Positions 1 to 12,570 of a stretch of DNA of 64,000 bases are shown piece after piece (position 1 is the stretch's first letter; every line of letters starts with the position of its first letter). The stretch spans positions 23,998,939 to 24,062,938 of the forward strand of contig NC_053413.1 of the NCBI RefSeq assembly GCF_016859285.1. The letters run 5' to 3'. Both the position numbers and the translations under genes were made by a program. A model generated the notes under the pieces. That model ran no database searches, was not told where the DNA came from, and was given only the letters and a program-made list of their open reading frames with translations. This stretch comes from Xiphias gladius. Taxonomy: Eukaryota; Chordata; Actinopteri; Istiophoriformes; Xiphiidae.

Positions 1-360
1 AAGATCTCTGGAGGGACCTGAAAATTGCTGTCCACCGACGGTCCCCATCCAGCCTGATGGATCTTGAGAGGATCTGCATAGATTTATGTCAGAAAATCCC
101 CAAATCCAGGTCTGCAAAGTTTGTGGCGTCACACCCGAGAAGACTCGAGGCTGTAATGGCTGCCAAGGACGCATCAACTAAGTACTGAATAAAGGGTCTG
201 AATACTTATGTTACAGTTTTTCCTTTTTAACAAATTTGCAAAAATGTCTAAAATTCAGTTTTTGCTTTGTCATTATGGGGTATTGAGTGTAGATTGATAA
301 GGGGAAAAAATGAAATTAAAGGATTTTAACATAAGGCTGTAACATAACAAAATGTGAAAA
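1..360 (+). mobile_element. 3' end of a Tc1/mariner-type DNA transposon (transposase C-terminus plus terminal region)
   Basis: One frame from position 3 encodes the last 61 residues of a Tc1-like transposase, beginning DLWRDLKIAVHRR and ending with the stop at 186-188. It includes the typical C-terminal stretch around SAKFVASHPRRLEAV. The following 170 bases match the usual Tc1-family 3' region of fish: TGAATACTTATG, then the 'gtcattatggggtattgagtgtag' type sequence, then GGCTGTAACATAACAAAATGTG. The window starts inside the element, so the catalytic DDE core is not visible. The outer terminal repeat degrades near 360 before a clean TA target site is reached. This copy is most likely dead. Confidence 0.88.
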
Positions 361-2498
361 AAAAGTGTTAGTTATTGTTAAAGCCTATGGTGTGACTTAA
401 AATATCTGTTGTCAGCTTTGATTTTTTTGTATATAAGTTATATCATAGAATAGAATGATTTTTTGATTTAAAGATTTATTCAGTTCTCTTGTCATTTATT
501 CATCAGGTTGCAGTGTCTTTGCATCTGTGTATGTCGGGAAAGGGCAGGACAGATTGTGTGATAGTTGGTAAGCAGGTGGCAAAGCTTCGGTTTAATCTGA
601 TATCTCTTTATTTTCCGGGTATTAGGTTGCTGAACAGAAATTACCACTTAATAATTCAAATAAATCTAGGTCCCCACAAACAAGCCAACTCTCACGTTTT
701 CATATCTCGTTCCTCCTCTTCTCCCTCTCTCTCTCTCTCTCTGGCGTCTGCCCTCTGACAGGCTCATATTAGGTAAGACCTGCCTTTTTGACATTTGGCA
801 ACCAGTCAATTAGTCTAATTAGTCTAATTAGTCCAATGACTGTGATCGTAGAAACACAGTGAAAAGGACACAAGAATCCTCTTGACTCACTCTCCCTTTA
901 TGTAAAGGCTAGGGTCTGAACCGAAGACCATTTTTCCTGGAAGCAAAGCCCTCTAAAAACCGCACCGGCTACCAAGTGCATTTACAACCATTGGGCTCAA
1001 TGACACAGACGCACAAATGGAGATTCAGCTAATGAATCAGAGGTCACGGGATTTCATGGTGAAGTAAGTTTCAGTTAGCGAAGAAGGGAGAGTGGAGCTA
1101 CGCTGAACATTAAATTACCATTTATTAAGAACTGAGACCATGAATTTCAAAGACTCAGGGTCAATTTAGTCTTTAATAATCCATTCAGAAAATGAATATT
1201 CAAAATTGCAAATTGCATTGAAGTTAAATGCCTTTAATATCAAATTCTTTATAAAGGAGCCTCAAGCACTCCAGACCTGTCAAACTAGCCTGGCTTTGCT
1301 GCGGAGATATTACTTCACTGTTCCATGTTGTAGATTCAAAATGTTAGACACGACAGCCATGCATTCAATATATATTAGAGTATTATTGTTCATATATAGT
1401 TATCAGTTATCGGTATTCTCACTGCACCGTAATTAGTGCCATTATAATTCTGGTGTTTTCGAATTGTTGCTTAATTTCAAGTTGCTGGCCAATGGACTCG
1501 TCTTTCACAGACGATAGGCGTTCTGTTAGCATTGAGGAATTGAACATCGCGATCATCTTTTTCTTCCGAGTCCTGTTCATGTGGATGTCTGAAAACTCCT
1601 CCGATAACGCGTTCTGCTCAAGTATGACTGCAAAGCCATTTTCCCCTGGTGATGTCCTAAACTCTGCGATAGTGTGCAAACAGGTACATTAGGTGAGGTG
1701 AGTGTCTTTCTTGAACCTGGGATTTCTGACAGCTACACTCCTCTCCCACCTGGTGAAAAAAATCTACAGAAATGTCGACGAACCGTCGGAAACATGGCTG
1801 CACCGCCTCTATCGCTGGCGGCTACATCTAAACAAAATCTAATATCAACGTGATTGTCATTGATTCAGCTCCTTTAAAAGGAGCTACAGGGTAGACAGTT
1901 TGTTTGCATCTGCTTCACGTGTTAATGAACAGCTGCAAATACGTAAAATCTTTGGGAGTCTCAAACTGTGTCACAGTATATCTCTCTAAAGTCCATCGAT
2001 GGAGGTAAATACAATTCATTTAACGCAGTAAATGTACCATTTTTTTTGGCACTGCAGCTTAACTCTTCGTGTTCATTCAGTTTGTAAAGTACAGTCACAA
2101 TCAGTGACAACGGAAACGGACATCTCAGGCTCTCGGATGGCACGAACACACGGAGTCATAACCGTGAGAGTCTTCTCCGTCATTACCCTCCGTCCCACAT
2201 GATGCGAATGCCACGTGAGAGCCTCATACAGAGAGGACGGGGGACGCGTGGCAGATTTAGGCCGCGTGTGGCCTCCCACCGTGCTTCGTACTAGTGGTAG
2301 GAAGTAGTTGCAGCCACACTGTGCTGTGTGCAGACAGATCTGAGTACCGTGTTCTCCCTTTCTCCAATTCGGTGAGGCTCCTGGATGACTGAGCTGCACG
2401 TCAATGCGCAGGGTGTTGACATGCAGCTCATTGTGGGCAGTGTAATCGTCATGCAGATCTGGCAGCAGGAGTCAGCAGAGAAGTCCGTCGGGCTAAAA

Positions 2499-2529
<31 letters not shown>

Positions 2530-4178
2530 AATGTGTGCATGTGCGCGTTAATGATTAAGGAGACTATGATCGTCATTCAGAACTGGTAGCGAGAGTCAAG
2601 CGGGAGGTCTTTGTGTGAAGGAGTTCCGAGGTGGACAGGAAAACACACACAACGTGGGAAGTGCGTGTGTGTGTATCTACTGTCCACCATCAAGATGATC
2701 TTTTTTCTCCGAGGATGTTTTCAGACGCCACTGCTTAATGGCATCTAAACAAATACTCCATTACAGACGAGAAGACAGACAGATGACCTGTTTCATTAGG
2801 GCGAAAAAAAAAACCACTCATGAGGAGATGACGTTAACGATGACTCTGTGACTCAGTGGAGCTTGAGACCGAACCTTCATGGTTGGAGGGAGGTAGAGGT
2901 AAATGAGGAAATATCTGCCCGAAATCTGCCAGAAATAAGCCTCCTTAGCACTAAAGCATTCATCACAGGAATCCGTCATTTCCCAAGAAAATGAAAGTCT
3001 ACTCAGGTGAGTTTCAGGTTTTCAGCGACAAAATGTTTCTAATTTGTTTATAATTCACTTTAAAATGACCACAAACACCAACTGGTGAGGTGATTTAACT
3101 TGTTCCTAATGCAGTTGGATTTTGTTACATCACCCTACCGTACAGCAGTGTTTTCCTTCTTCTTAACTAAATACAATTTAACATGGATACTGGCAGCGCA
3201 TCCTTTATTTATTGATTCATTTATTTTCTGTCTGTTTTTCCTGTATTATTCCGTAATTATAACACTTTAAAAATATTGGCAAATATTGGGTATGCTTGGG
3301 AGTTTGAGGAACATAAGCCCCGGTCAGACGTAATTTAATTCATCATCACGCATTTTAGTCGGCTTGAAATTACAGGATGTGGTCTGTAATAGACAGAGAG
3401 AGGCATAGAGACATAGGCACAGAGACTTCCAAAAGAAGCTGCAGAAGAATCAGAACGTTTTTAAGTTTTCTTCGGTATCAAAGTAATCCAGGTAGCTGTC
3501 TGTACACTCATGGGTATGTTGCAAACAGAAACTGATAATAGCTAGTTTGGCACGCTTTAAACGGTGCCAGTTTGCCAAAATATGGGCAAATATAGGCTTT
3601 AAAAGACGGGGCTCAAAAGAGAATACTAGTACCGACCTGTAGCTGACATTACATCAGCACATTTGATGAGCATCTGTGGGGTTTTGCTCTTCTGATGGCT
3701 TTATTTGTTTATTTATTTTCATGGCCTCACACTGTAAGTTGAAGTTAGCGTGTTTACCTCCATCAGAGTAGGCGAAAACATTACTCCATATTCACGCAAG
3801 AGTTAAAATGGAAATCTGTTGTTTTCTCAAATATATGAATATAACTGGAGCAAGTTCAGAATTTCCAGAAAGATGAGCGTGGTAACAGGAGGGCAAACAG
3901 CCAAGTCATGAATGCCACCAAGGTTATTTTCTCAAAAATCCTTGTGTCTCATTCCGCTCCATGATTTCCCAGCATCTCTTCTACCTGTTATGGCCCTGAA
4001 TCCCTGTCTGCCTACTAAAATGCGATAACATAAGCGGGGTGAAGAGTGAAGGGGTGAGGCGTCTCTGTATCCTCTAAGTATAACCCTCTCCTTTCCATTC
4101 TCTGCAGGAATCTTAAGTCCTCTGCCGGTGGAAAGGCTGCAGGTTTCAATTCACCTCACTTCACCAACGGATTTCTCT
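361..4178. other. Intergenic, no gene recognised
   Basis: Nothing here could be assigned to a gene. It holds short AT-rich direct repeats of the unit TAATTAGTC near 809-835, a CT-rich run at 722-742, a GT microsatellite at 2499-2520, and a GC-richer patch around 2100-2400. An open frame on the minus strand at 1419-1679 has a charged composition and is discussed as a finding. I see no convincing splice-bounded coding sequence. Confidence 0.6.
2499..2524. repeat. GT dinucleotide microsatellite
   Basis: About 11 GT units followed by a short GCGC interruption and a further imperfect GT/GC stretch to about 2550. Confidence 0.9.
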
Positions 4179-4215
4179 GATTAGCTCCTCCTGACACCGA
4201 CAGGAGGAGCTAATC
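4179..4215. repeat. Perfect 15-bp inverted repeat with 7-base loop
   Basis: The arm GATTAGCTCCTCCTG at 4179-4193 is followed by the spacer ACACCGA and then by its exact reverse complement at 4201-4215. It could fold into a hairpin. It could also be the centre or terminal repeats of a very short MITE-like remnant. No coding sequence or obvious terminator context lies nearby. Confidence 0.85.
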
Positions 4216-6904
4216 GCCGACACTGAGTCAGCGTAGTTGAAAATCCAGGGTTTGGTTTATTATCTAGGTCTTACGTTCGGCCGTCATTTCTTTTGTGATC
4301 AACCTATGTACTGATGTAACAATACAGAACGGACAACAAGGATAGCTGGAGCAAAGTAAAAATCCCAACAAGAGCTCATCAGGGGTCGGCCCGTCATGGG
4401 GAAGGTCAGATTTCCCTGCACTCAGTCCAACAACGTTTCAACGGCTTTGGTTTTAAAGGCCATTTGCAAGTTCAGATCCAAGTGGGTCTTCAGTTTAAAC
4501 CGATGGGAAAAAAGGACACCTTTATTAATCCTTACAGGTATAATCCTTAAGATTTTTATGATGTCCCACCCCATTTGTGCGCTATAAAACATTGTGCAGG
4601 AATTTAGTGCAGTCAGTTAATCCTTTCTCATTAACTCAATGTAAATATAGTTTACATTGTAATACATTTTTATTAATTTCAATTTAATCCAATTTAAAAC
4701 TTCTAGGTTTTATTTTTAGACCATGTCAGAAGTTTTAAACAGGGGTTCCTGCAACTTGAAGTCTTTTGACTTGAAAAGGTTGAGCTGAATGAATGAACGG
4801 CTGAGAGTTCATTCAACTTATCTAATTAAGTTTCTACCGAAAAATGATCAGCATATCAGCAGACGTCCCGGCATGCTTCTTTTTTTCCCCAGATTGAAAT
4901 GTCTCCAGTAGTTTGAAGAAAATATTCATGATGGAAACTTGCCGTGTGTCTTTTAATGCATGTTGTCTATTTACTGACTCTGGCACAAAGCAGCTTTAAC
5001 AGGAGCAGCTGTAGCTGCGATTTCTTCATGTCAGATGAAGAACTAACTCGTCAAACTGAGCAAATGTAAATGTAGAGCAAATCTGTGACATTTGTCAGCA
5101 TGACAACTTAATATTTTAAGTTTAGGTAACTCTTTTTCTCACGCTCAGCTAACTTAACTGGTCTGGTTCTATTTTTTGAAAACTGGTGAAATGACTTTGA
5201 GCCAATTAAGTTCAGTTAAGTCACATTTTTTTAAGCAGCAGGGGCATTTGCGTTCAGTTGCATTTCCGACAGAGCGGCCACACGGACGTGTGTTTGCTAC
5301 CCCAAGTGATTGATGTGCGTCAACAGAACTCTGGGTCCAGTAACCACAGGTGTCAACAGATCAGACATGACTGAAATCCTAAGGACTATGACTTTAACAA
5401 CATCTGCAAGATGCAATTTTAGATATGGTGCATTTCTGTACAGGACTGATGTGTTTCACCAGTGAGAAAGCAAGAGGGGAAAAAAACATATAGCTCGATT
5501 ACAATTCAGGGTTTAACCTGTGATGGGAGATGGATTCACTCTGTAGGTATTTTTGGTCCTATTTGATTTTCAGCCACTGTTATTCAGAATGATGTATAAT
5601 GGGAAACAGCAGTTTCATTATCTTGCTCAAGGACATTTTAGCAGTCTGTACACTGGCTGTAGCAGGGTTTCAAACCATGTCATTTTGTTTATGGCACAGC
5701 TATTGCAACCACTAAATCAATCTGTCACCTTTTCACTGTCTCCTGTTTTGTTCCAAGCACCCGGCCAGGATTTCAGCTGTGCATACACTACCCTCTATTG
5801 TGGAATAACAATTGCTTGGGGGCTAGATTCTAGTTGCTATTGTCCTGATGGAGTGGACAGCAGCTCAGCCCGTGTTTATCATTTCCCATGCAGCCAGAGA
5901 CTGAGCAGATATTAGCTTGGCCTTATCAGCAGGAGCCACAAAGGGCTGAGGGTGAAGTGGAGCAGATGCTGAGAGGGGAACAGCTCCTCAGGGAGGCGGC
6001 TAATGATCAAGGCTCTGACAGAGCCTGACACTGGGCCTGTGGCGCCGCCGCGACAGCCTCTCTGTGGAGGACCAACAGCTACCATGTCATTTCAATCTTA
6101 ATAGGAGGATCTTCTCATCACATAAAGAGGACAAAAATGTCTTTGACATCCTGACTGGTTGATTTTAACTCAGAGGGGAAGCAGCGAAGTGGTTGGAAAA
6201 TGAGACTGATGGTCACATGGTCAGATCGGCGGGGAAAGCTCAGAGTTGCCGCCTTGAATGGTTGCCGGTCTCACTCCCTGGCAACTACTGTTGGGCGATA
6301 CTCCGGCGACTGAAATTATTGAAATCGTATGAACTTTTAATTTGATCAGTGATCACGGTCATGGTCATTACAAACATAGTGAGACAAGACTTCCAGTGAT
6401 GTTGGTTCAATCCAAAACAGACCCTTGGAAAACCAATCCAAACTTGACGTGCTTAAATTAAACTCAAAGGGTACCCTGTGGAGATTTTGACCACTAGTAA
6501 TGCAATGGAGCGATGCTTTTAGGACTGGGTCCCCATGTTGTTTGTTCTCGTGCACATGCACAAGGACACACATGTACTGTGGGCATGTGCGGGTGACACA
6601 AAGGTTACTCCTGCCAATGGTTTCACAAGATGCTCGACAGATGGTAGTAGTGCACCCAAAACACAGCGAAACACCGGCAAAAGTCCAGGACGAAGAAAAC
6701 CGCGAGCCAGTAAACATGAACGTAAACAGTGCAGGATTTTAACTGCTTTGAAACTGAATAAGTTTGTTAGACCTCACGGATACACACAGTGAGCTTTGGC
6801 GAAATCCAGAGTCTGAACATCCAAACGTGAGCAGACAAAAGCAGAGAGCAGCACCAACGTCAGCAGCAGACAGTGAAAAAGTGAAAAAAGACCAGCAACA
6901 CGTA
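4216..6904. other. Intergenic, no gene recognised
   Basis: Only short open frames without family resemblance are visible. The stretch 5900-6080 is GC-richer than its surroundings, but no splice-bounded frame is supported. Confidence 0.55.
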
Positions 6905-7225
6905 GGGTGACCGGCCTTTTTCAGCTTTGGAACTCCCTGCCAGAGTATCTCAGGTCAGCCAACTCTGGACTGTCTTTTCAATCACTTCTTAAAACTCACT
7001 TTTATCAGATATTCTTTTCTTAAACTGTAACTGTTTTGGTCTCATTTTTTTCAATGCTTCTTGTCGATTCACTTTTATGTTTTGTGATTTACTTTTAATT
7101 TTTCTCGTAATCTAATTAATTGAGCTTTTTTTACTGTTTGATCTGTTGCTTTCACTGTCAAGCACTCTGTAACTCTTTTTAGAAAAGCGCTGTATAAATA
7201 AAGTTATAATTATAATTATTATTAA
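6905..7225 (+). mobile_element. 3' tail of a non-LTR retrotransposon (LINE)
   Basis: A frame at about 6920-7021 reads LQLWNSLPEYLRSANSG and ends shortly afterwards at a stop. This is the conserved C-terminal tail of L2/CR1-like reverse transcriptase ORFs in fish. It is followed by an AT-rich 3' region containing an AAGCGCTGTATAAATAAAG-type signal and a terminal TAAT/TTA simple repeat, the usual 3' end of these LINEs. Only the 3' end is present, as expected from 5' truncation during insertion. Confidence 0.7.
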
Positions 7226-7559
7226 TAATTTTCCCCGCACTTCACAGTTCAAGCCTTCCGTCTTTGTTCAATGATTCGGTTCAGTCAGAGCTCACGGTGG
7301 GTCCATTTGGATCCACTTGGGTATTACACATATGGACACACACACGCAAGACCTGCAGCAATGCAATGGGATCGTATTTGATTCGGTTAAACTAAATATA
7401 ATCCGGACCTGGCCTGACTTGGGTCCCAGGCTGGATCTCACGTACAAGCAACTAAGACTACTACTGAATAGTAAACGTTCAACAACTCATTTTACCAAGA
7501 TAAAATGTGAGTTATATTGTTAGCATTCAGCAACAAATTATACCATTTCAGTGTTAGCC
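7226..7559. other. Spacer between two LINE remnants
   Basis: I see no gene, RNA or repeat that I can name. Confidence 0.5.
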
Positions 7560-8110
7560 AGGGGCCTCGTGTCTGCTAAAGTGAATGCTGCAATATGCAA
7601 GAAGGAACAAGAAAGGCTGTAGAGGTTAAATGTTTTTAATGTTGACAGACACCCGAAGGTGTTATTTTACAGAGTCCTCATAGAATCAGCCCTCAGCTTC
7701 TCATTGATTTGTTGGTATGGGAATTTAAACATAGCAAACAGGACTAAATGGGGGAACACTGTCAAGGCGGCGGGTAGAATGGCTGGTGAGGAGCAGCCCT
7801 CTTTGTCTGGCATTTATAGCAGGCAAATCACACGGAAAGCTAAATTCATTATATCAAATCCAGACCATCCTCTCCTTACGTAATTTGACATCCTCCCCTC
7901 CGGATACAGGTTTCCAAAAATTAGGTGCAGCAGGTTCAAGGTTTCATTTATCCAATCTGCAACAAGTGCTCTTGTTTCTAATACATTGTGAGCTGCCTCT
8001 TGGCTCCACTCAAAGCTTAGCATTTTATTTTTCTTATCTTCATTCTTCATGTTACTGTTTCCTTGCTTTTATCATACACCCTTTATTTTATTCCCAACTG
8101 CATGTATAGT
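7560..8110 (+). mobile_element. Rex1/CR1-like LINE, C-terminal reverse-transcriptase remnant
   Basis: The frame at 7659-7883 contains LFYRVLIESALSFSLICWYG and then RKAKFIISNPDHPL. These are the diagnostic 'FYRxxIESxxxFxxxCWYGNL' and 'KAKxIIxDPxHPL' blocks that follow the reverse transcriptase in fish Rex1/CR1-type LINEs. The related sequence continues in shifted frame to the GTTTCCAAAAATTAGGTGC region and fades near 8110. The RT catalytic core is absent and frames are broken. Confidence 0.82.
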
Positions 8111-9951
8111 AGCAACACCTTTAATGTTTCACGTTTTTTTTTTTTCCTGGAAAAGCATTTTATCTTGTGAGACAATTAAGATCTGAACTGAACTGGAGTT
8201 CTATGTAAACCAGTTCACCTTTTAAGGACGTCACTAATCTAAAATATCTGAAATATGTTCATGTGTGGCACCTGCAGGTGCCCGTGACTCTCATCAGCAT
8301 CTCCAGACGTGAGCTGCAGGTATCCGCTTCTTCGCGTTAATGTGCTTCACACCTGAGCTTTAATTTTAAAGCTTTGGACAGAATTTTTTATCGAGAGTGA
8401 CAGGTTCAATATCGACCGATCTATAAAGGGGTTTTGTTTTGAAAACAGGGTGTAAAATGAAACCTACCCTAGATGTATCGTATTTTTTGTCTCAAATTAA
8501 ACTAATCTTAGGTATGGTCATGAAACAATTACGTAAAGCATTTCAGCATCTGTTGTAGTAAATCCCTTAAAATACTAACTGTGCTTTCGAGTGAAGAAGC
8601 TCCCCACCTGTCGGTCATTAGTGCAGTTTAGTCGTCAGAACAAGGGCTCATGTCAAAATAAAGTTCCTGCAACAGTGAGGAGAGGAAGTGTTGGTTATTA
8701 ACTGGAGCAACTAGTGGTTCAGAGTCCTGGAAGTAGAAATGTTTCGAAGGTTGAAAACAGACAACAGATACAGAAAAGTATCTCCATTCTCTCATTGTTT
8801 TGACCTCTTATTCTTTGTCTCAGACAGAGGTCATTAGTGCCCGTGACCTTAGAAAAAGCTCTCATACATGACTGACGGTTGTGTTTCATTATTCTGACGC
8901 TCCGTGTGAGCACGCTGAGAGAATCTATAAAAGCCTATTTGATGATCAATTTTGCCTCTCCCACTGTGGCTGTGCCCAACCCCGACCCCCCCACCTGCAG
9001 TGAAGACAAAACAACTGAGTTCCAACGTCATATCTAATGACAACAATCCTCTCAGCTGGTGTTTGTGAGGAAAACATCCTATCAAACGGTGGTGTGCGGC
9101 GGGAAGCCTATCAACGCGGGGTTCCCGACACAAAAAGGAATCCGAGCTTGTGAACCAGGCATCTGCAGGAGGCTGCGCGGCATGTCACTTGTTTGCTGTG
9201 TTTCTGGATGGACCTATCTGATCTCTACATGTTATTTCACACATGTCTGCTTCCCTGAGTGCTGCGATGGGCAGTGTGACCGCTGCCACGCAGTTAAGTA
9301 AGTCGGCGGCAATGGATTTAAGCAGATAACCTCCCCTCAGAGCATCTGGCATTTGGGGGTTTTAAATCTTAAAACCAATCAGAATTTTCTGTTGAGGGAA
9401 TCCTAAAGCCTGTTGGAGGGCAAAGGGCCTCTGAAATGCATCTGCAGGCAGCATGAGATATGTAATACATTCCTCATGCATTTCTTTAAAAGCAGATATC
9501 TTTCTGTGGATCTGATGCACCAGAGCATTCAAAAATGTGATACCAGAGGCCAGAGAAAAGCGAGGGAAAAGAGAAAATGTTTGCAAGTTTCTCCAACATA
9601 AAAGATATTTACACATCGGAATAAAAGAAACTCTTTTGTTTGCTTTCAGCTGGACATCGCTGATAAAAGAATCCATTATCAGGGTTTAACCCAGACCAGA
9701 TCTCATCAGATTCATTTCTAAGAGGAATACTGCTGCTTTTCTGAGCATCAGAATTCGACTCTGCGCTTTGCTTCAGTGCGATTGCGGTTCTTATTCTCCG
9801 TCTGAAATTGTTGAAGGATTTTCATGTCGCATGTTTGTGTGCGGCCTCTTTAACGTGGTCTTTTGATTTTAGACCGGTGGGTCAGAACACACGGGCAAGA
9901 TAATGAAGTTCAAATGTACAGAGAAGTCTAACATTTCACCCACTGAGCTTC

Positions 9952-9990
<39 letters not shown>

Positions 9991-12196
9991 ATGATGGATT
10001 GTGTTGCCAGCTCCGGAGAGCACAGCAGAGATCTCTGTCAGTAAAACTATTAGATGTTGCTATCAAAAGGCTGTCGTGCTGATTAATTTCACTCTCTGCT
10101 TCACCGAGACAGCAAACAAACAGTGACAATGTACAGCACAGGAACTATAATAAGAAATAATAGGAACACGTGGCAGTGTAATGCAGTCCGGTCCATTCAC
10201 AACTCTGCTGTGAATGCGGTTACCTTTTGCGGTAATTTTTTCAGTTATCGGACCGAAATAATTTCACAAGCTAAAGCCTGAAAAATGACTTCAGAGTGCT
10301 TTAACTTAGCATTGCATTCCCATCCTGAGAAAAAATTTTTTACCAAAATCGATGCAGCCGCACCAGAGGTAACATTTTTTTAATTCATCCTCAATGCAAC
10401 TAAACCACGGACTGTCCAGTAGGGGATTCCGGTGTGTTATGCTAGTGGCATCTGATGTAGCCTTGAGCCTCCAGCCTCACGCAGAGAGGAGGACCGGGAT
10501 GCAGAGGTCTGGTAACATCACTTCTTTCTGTCTCCACATCCATGTGGTCTTCAAATCCAGCCGACGCGGACACGAGTGACAAATTTTACACCGCTTCCCC
10601 TGGAGCCGTAAAGGCCCCATATCTAGTAGTATCCAAGAACTTTAAACACACTCGGTTGAACGTCCCTTAAAACAGTCAAACACCTTACTGAACCACTAAA
10701 AACACAAAAAAAACCCAGATGTCGGGGGTTACAGCGTTGAAAGGTTTGCTGAGGAACGGAAAAGTTCCAAGTCCACATTAAGTCAAAGCTCTTCCTAAGT
10801 GTGGCGATGATGCCTCACATATCCATGGTGTGAAAATCATGTCCATGTGTGACACCTAAAGGTGCTGCTGGCTCTAAAGATCACTTCCAGGTGTGACAGG
10901 CAGCCGACCACCTCTAAATGTTCCCCTAACGTGATGTACTCAGGAGACGGCAAAATTGAGCATGCTATCGCGATGTTGCATTGGTCATAATAGGAATCTA
11001 CACCGGTCGCATTCAGAAAAGCGTCTCTCAACATGGTGATAACGCTGTGTGTTCTAACTCTGCTGGGCCTTAGGGCTTCAGACAGACCAAGCAGGAACCG
11101 ACCAACAAAGAAGTGACTAGTTTGAGGTTACAAAGGCAAATCTGACTCATGTTCAATGGAAGATAAGAAGAAAGACAAAGAAGATCATATTCCCTTATCT
11201 CAACCGACTCTGATCCATCTGAGGATTTTAGTTTTAATCTGCGTCTTTGAGGTGAAATGATGATTCCCCTACTTCGCCATCATTAGGGGAATATTTTTCC
11301 CTTTTCTGCTGCACGTCCCTGCCCTTCCGTTTTACGTTTTCTGCTGGAAGTTCTCATGCAGGCCAAACCGGCTTCAAAGCTGCGCAGTGAATCGAAGACT
11401 CAGAGCTGCCTCGCTCTACATACTGTATAGGATCACCTGAGTGCAAAAATCAGTGAGCGCACACCTGAATTAATCATCCTATGTACAGAATATCACAGGA
11501 ATGGACTCTTTTCTGTCACAACTACATATCATTAACAAGATTAAAAGTGTGGAATTTGCTAGTGGTTTGGTGCTGAGCGCATCAGCTTAGTTTTTCTCTC
11601 ATCTGCTCAAATATCACTGATATTGAACCTCTAAACACCAGCGGAAGTGCGAGGAGACAGAACTAATGTCACTCTGACTAGTTTACTTATCTATTTTTTA
11701 CTTTTTCCATGGTTCTATGGTCCATATGTCTCCACCTCAATACAGTGTAGATGATTGAAAATTTTTTTTTGAGTTGATCATTGCATAAAATAAGTTCTCC
11801 TATTTTGTCCCCCTGATCACCCCAAGTCAGTGTAACTTCAGTTCCAGGTAGACCCCGATATGCTTGCCCGCTTGCAGTTCTAGATAATATTGTACTTAAA
11901 AAAACAAAATTGAAATGAAATTGAACAGCACAGGCAAAATACTTTTTGCTCTTAGTAATGGTCAGGGTCCAAAAACATTGGATCCTACACTTCTCATAAG
12001 GCAACGTGATAGCATCTTTGTTAGACCCTGTCTGCTTGGTAAATACCCACAACTTTAAAGTCCACAGTCCACATTTGTATCGCAGGCTTTCTTTTAAAAA
12101 ATTGCAGTCTCCTAAGCCCAAACTGAAATAATCTTGTTATTTTCTCAGACTCTGTTTTGTCAAGCTGCCTCCAGAGCCAGAGAAGAGATTATAAAA
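8111..12196. other. Intergenic, no gene recognised
   Basis: Contains a GT/GA compound microsatellite (9953-9990) and several short frames with no family resemblance. The longest is a 144-codon minus-strand frame at 11687-12121, which I could not assign. Confidence 0.55.
9953..9990. repeat. Compound (GT)n(GA)n microsatellite
   Basis: About 12 GT units run directly into about 7 GA units. Confidence 0.92.
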
Positions 12197-12570
12197 CGAT
12201 CAATCCATCCAATCGTCTACCGCTTATCCGGAGCGTTTCTGGTCCGCCCCGGGATCTCCTACCAGCTGAACACGCCCGGAAGACCTCCAGGGGAGGGCAC
12301 CCAGGACACACCCTAATCAGATGCCCAAACCATGTCAACTGGCTTCTTTCGACGCAGAGGAACTGGTAGACCGGACCTGGGTGGCGGTCCCCACATTTAA
12401 AAAGGAGGACCGGAGGGTGTGCTCCAGTTATCGAGGTATCACATTGCTCAGCCTACCCAGGAAAGCTTATGCCAGCGTGCTGAAAAGGAGGCTCTGACCA
12501 ATTGGTGAACCTCGGATCCAGGAGGAGAAACGCTGATTCCAAACAGGGCGTGGAACAATGGACCATTAGG
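12197..12570 (+). mobile_element. RTE-type LINE fragment (reverse transcriptase N-terminal part), decayed
   Basis: A frame from 12378 reads WVAVPTFKKEDRRVCSSYRG, then ITLLSLPRKAYASVL and PRIQEEKR, with two in-frame stops. This matches the 'VPLFKKGDRRVCSNYRGITLLSLPGKVYA ... EPRIQEEQCGFRPGRGT' block of RTE-like reverse transcriptases. The preceding 180 bases, around CATCCAATCGTCTACCGCTTATCC, resemble a sequence found with many fish repeats. The element is broken and non-functional. Confidence 0.82.
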
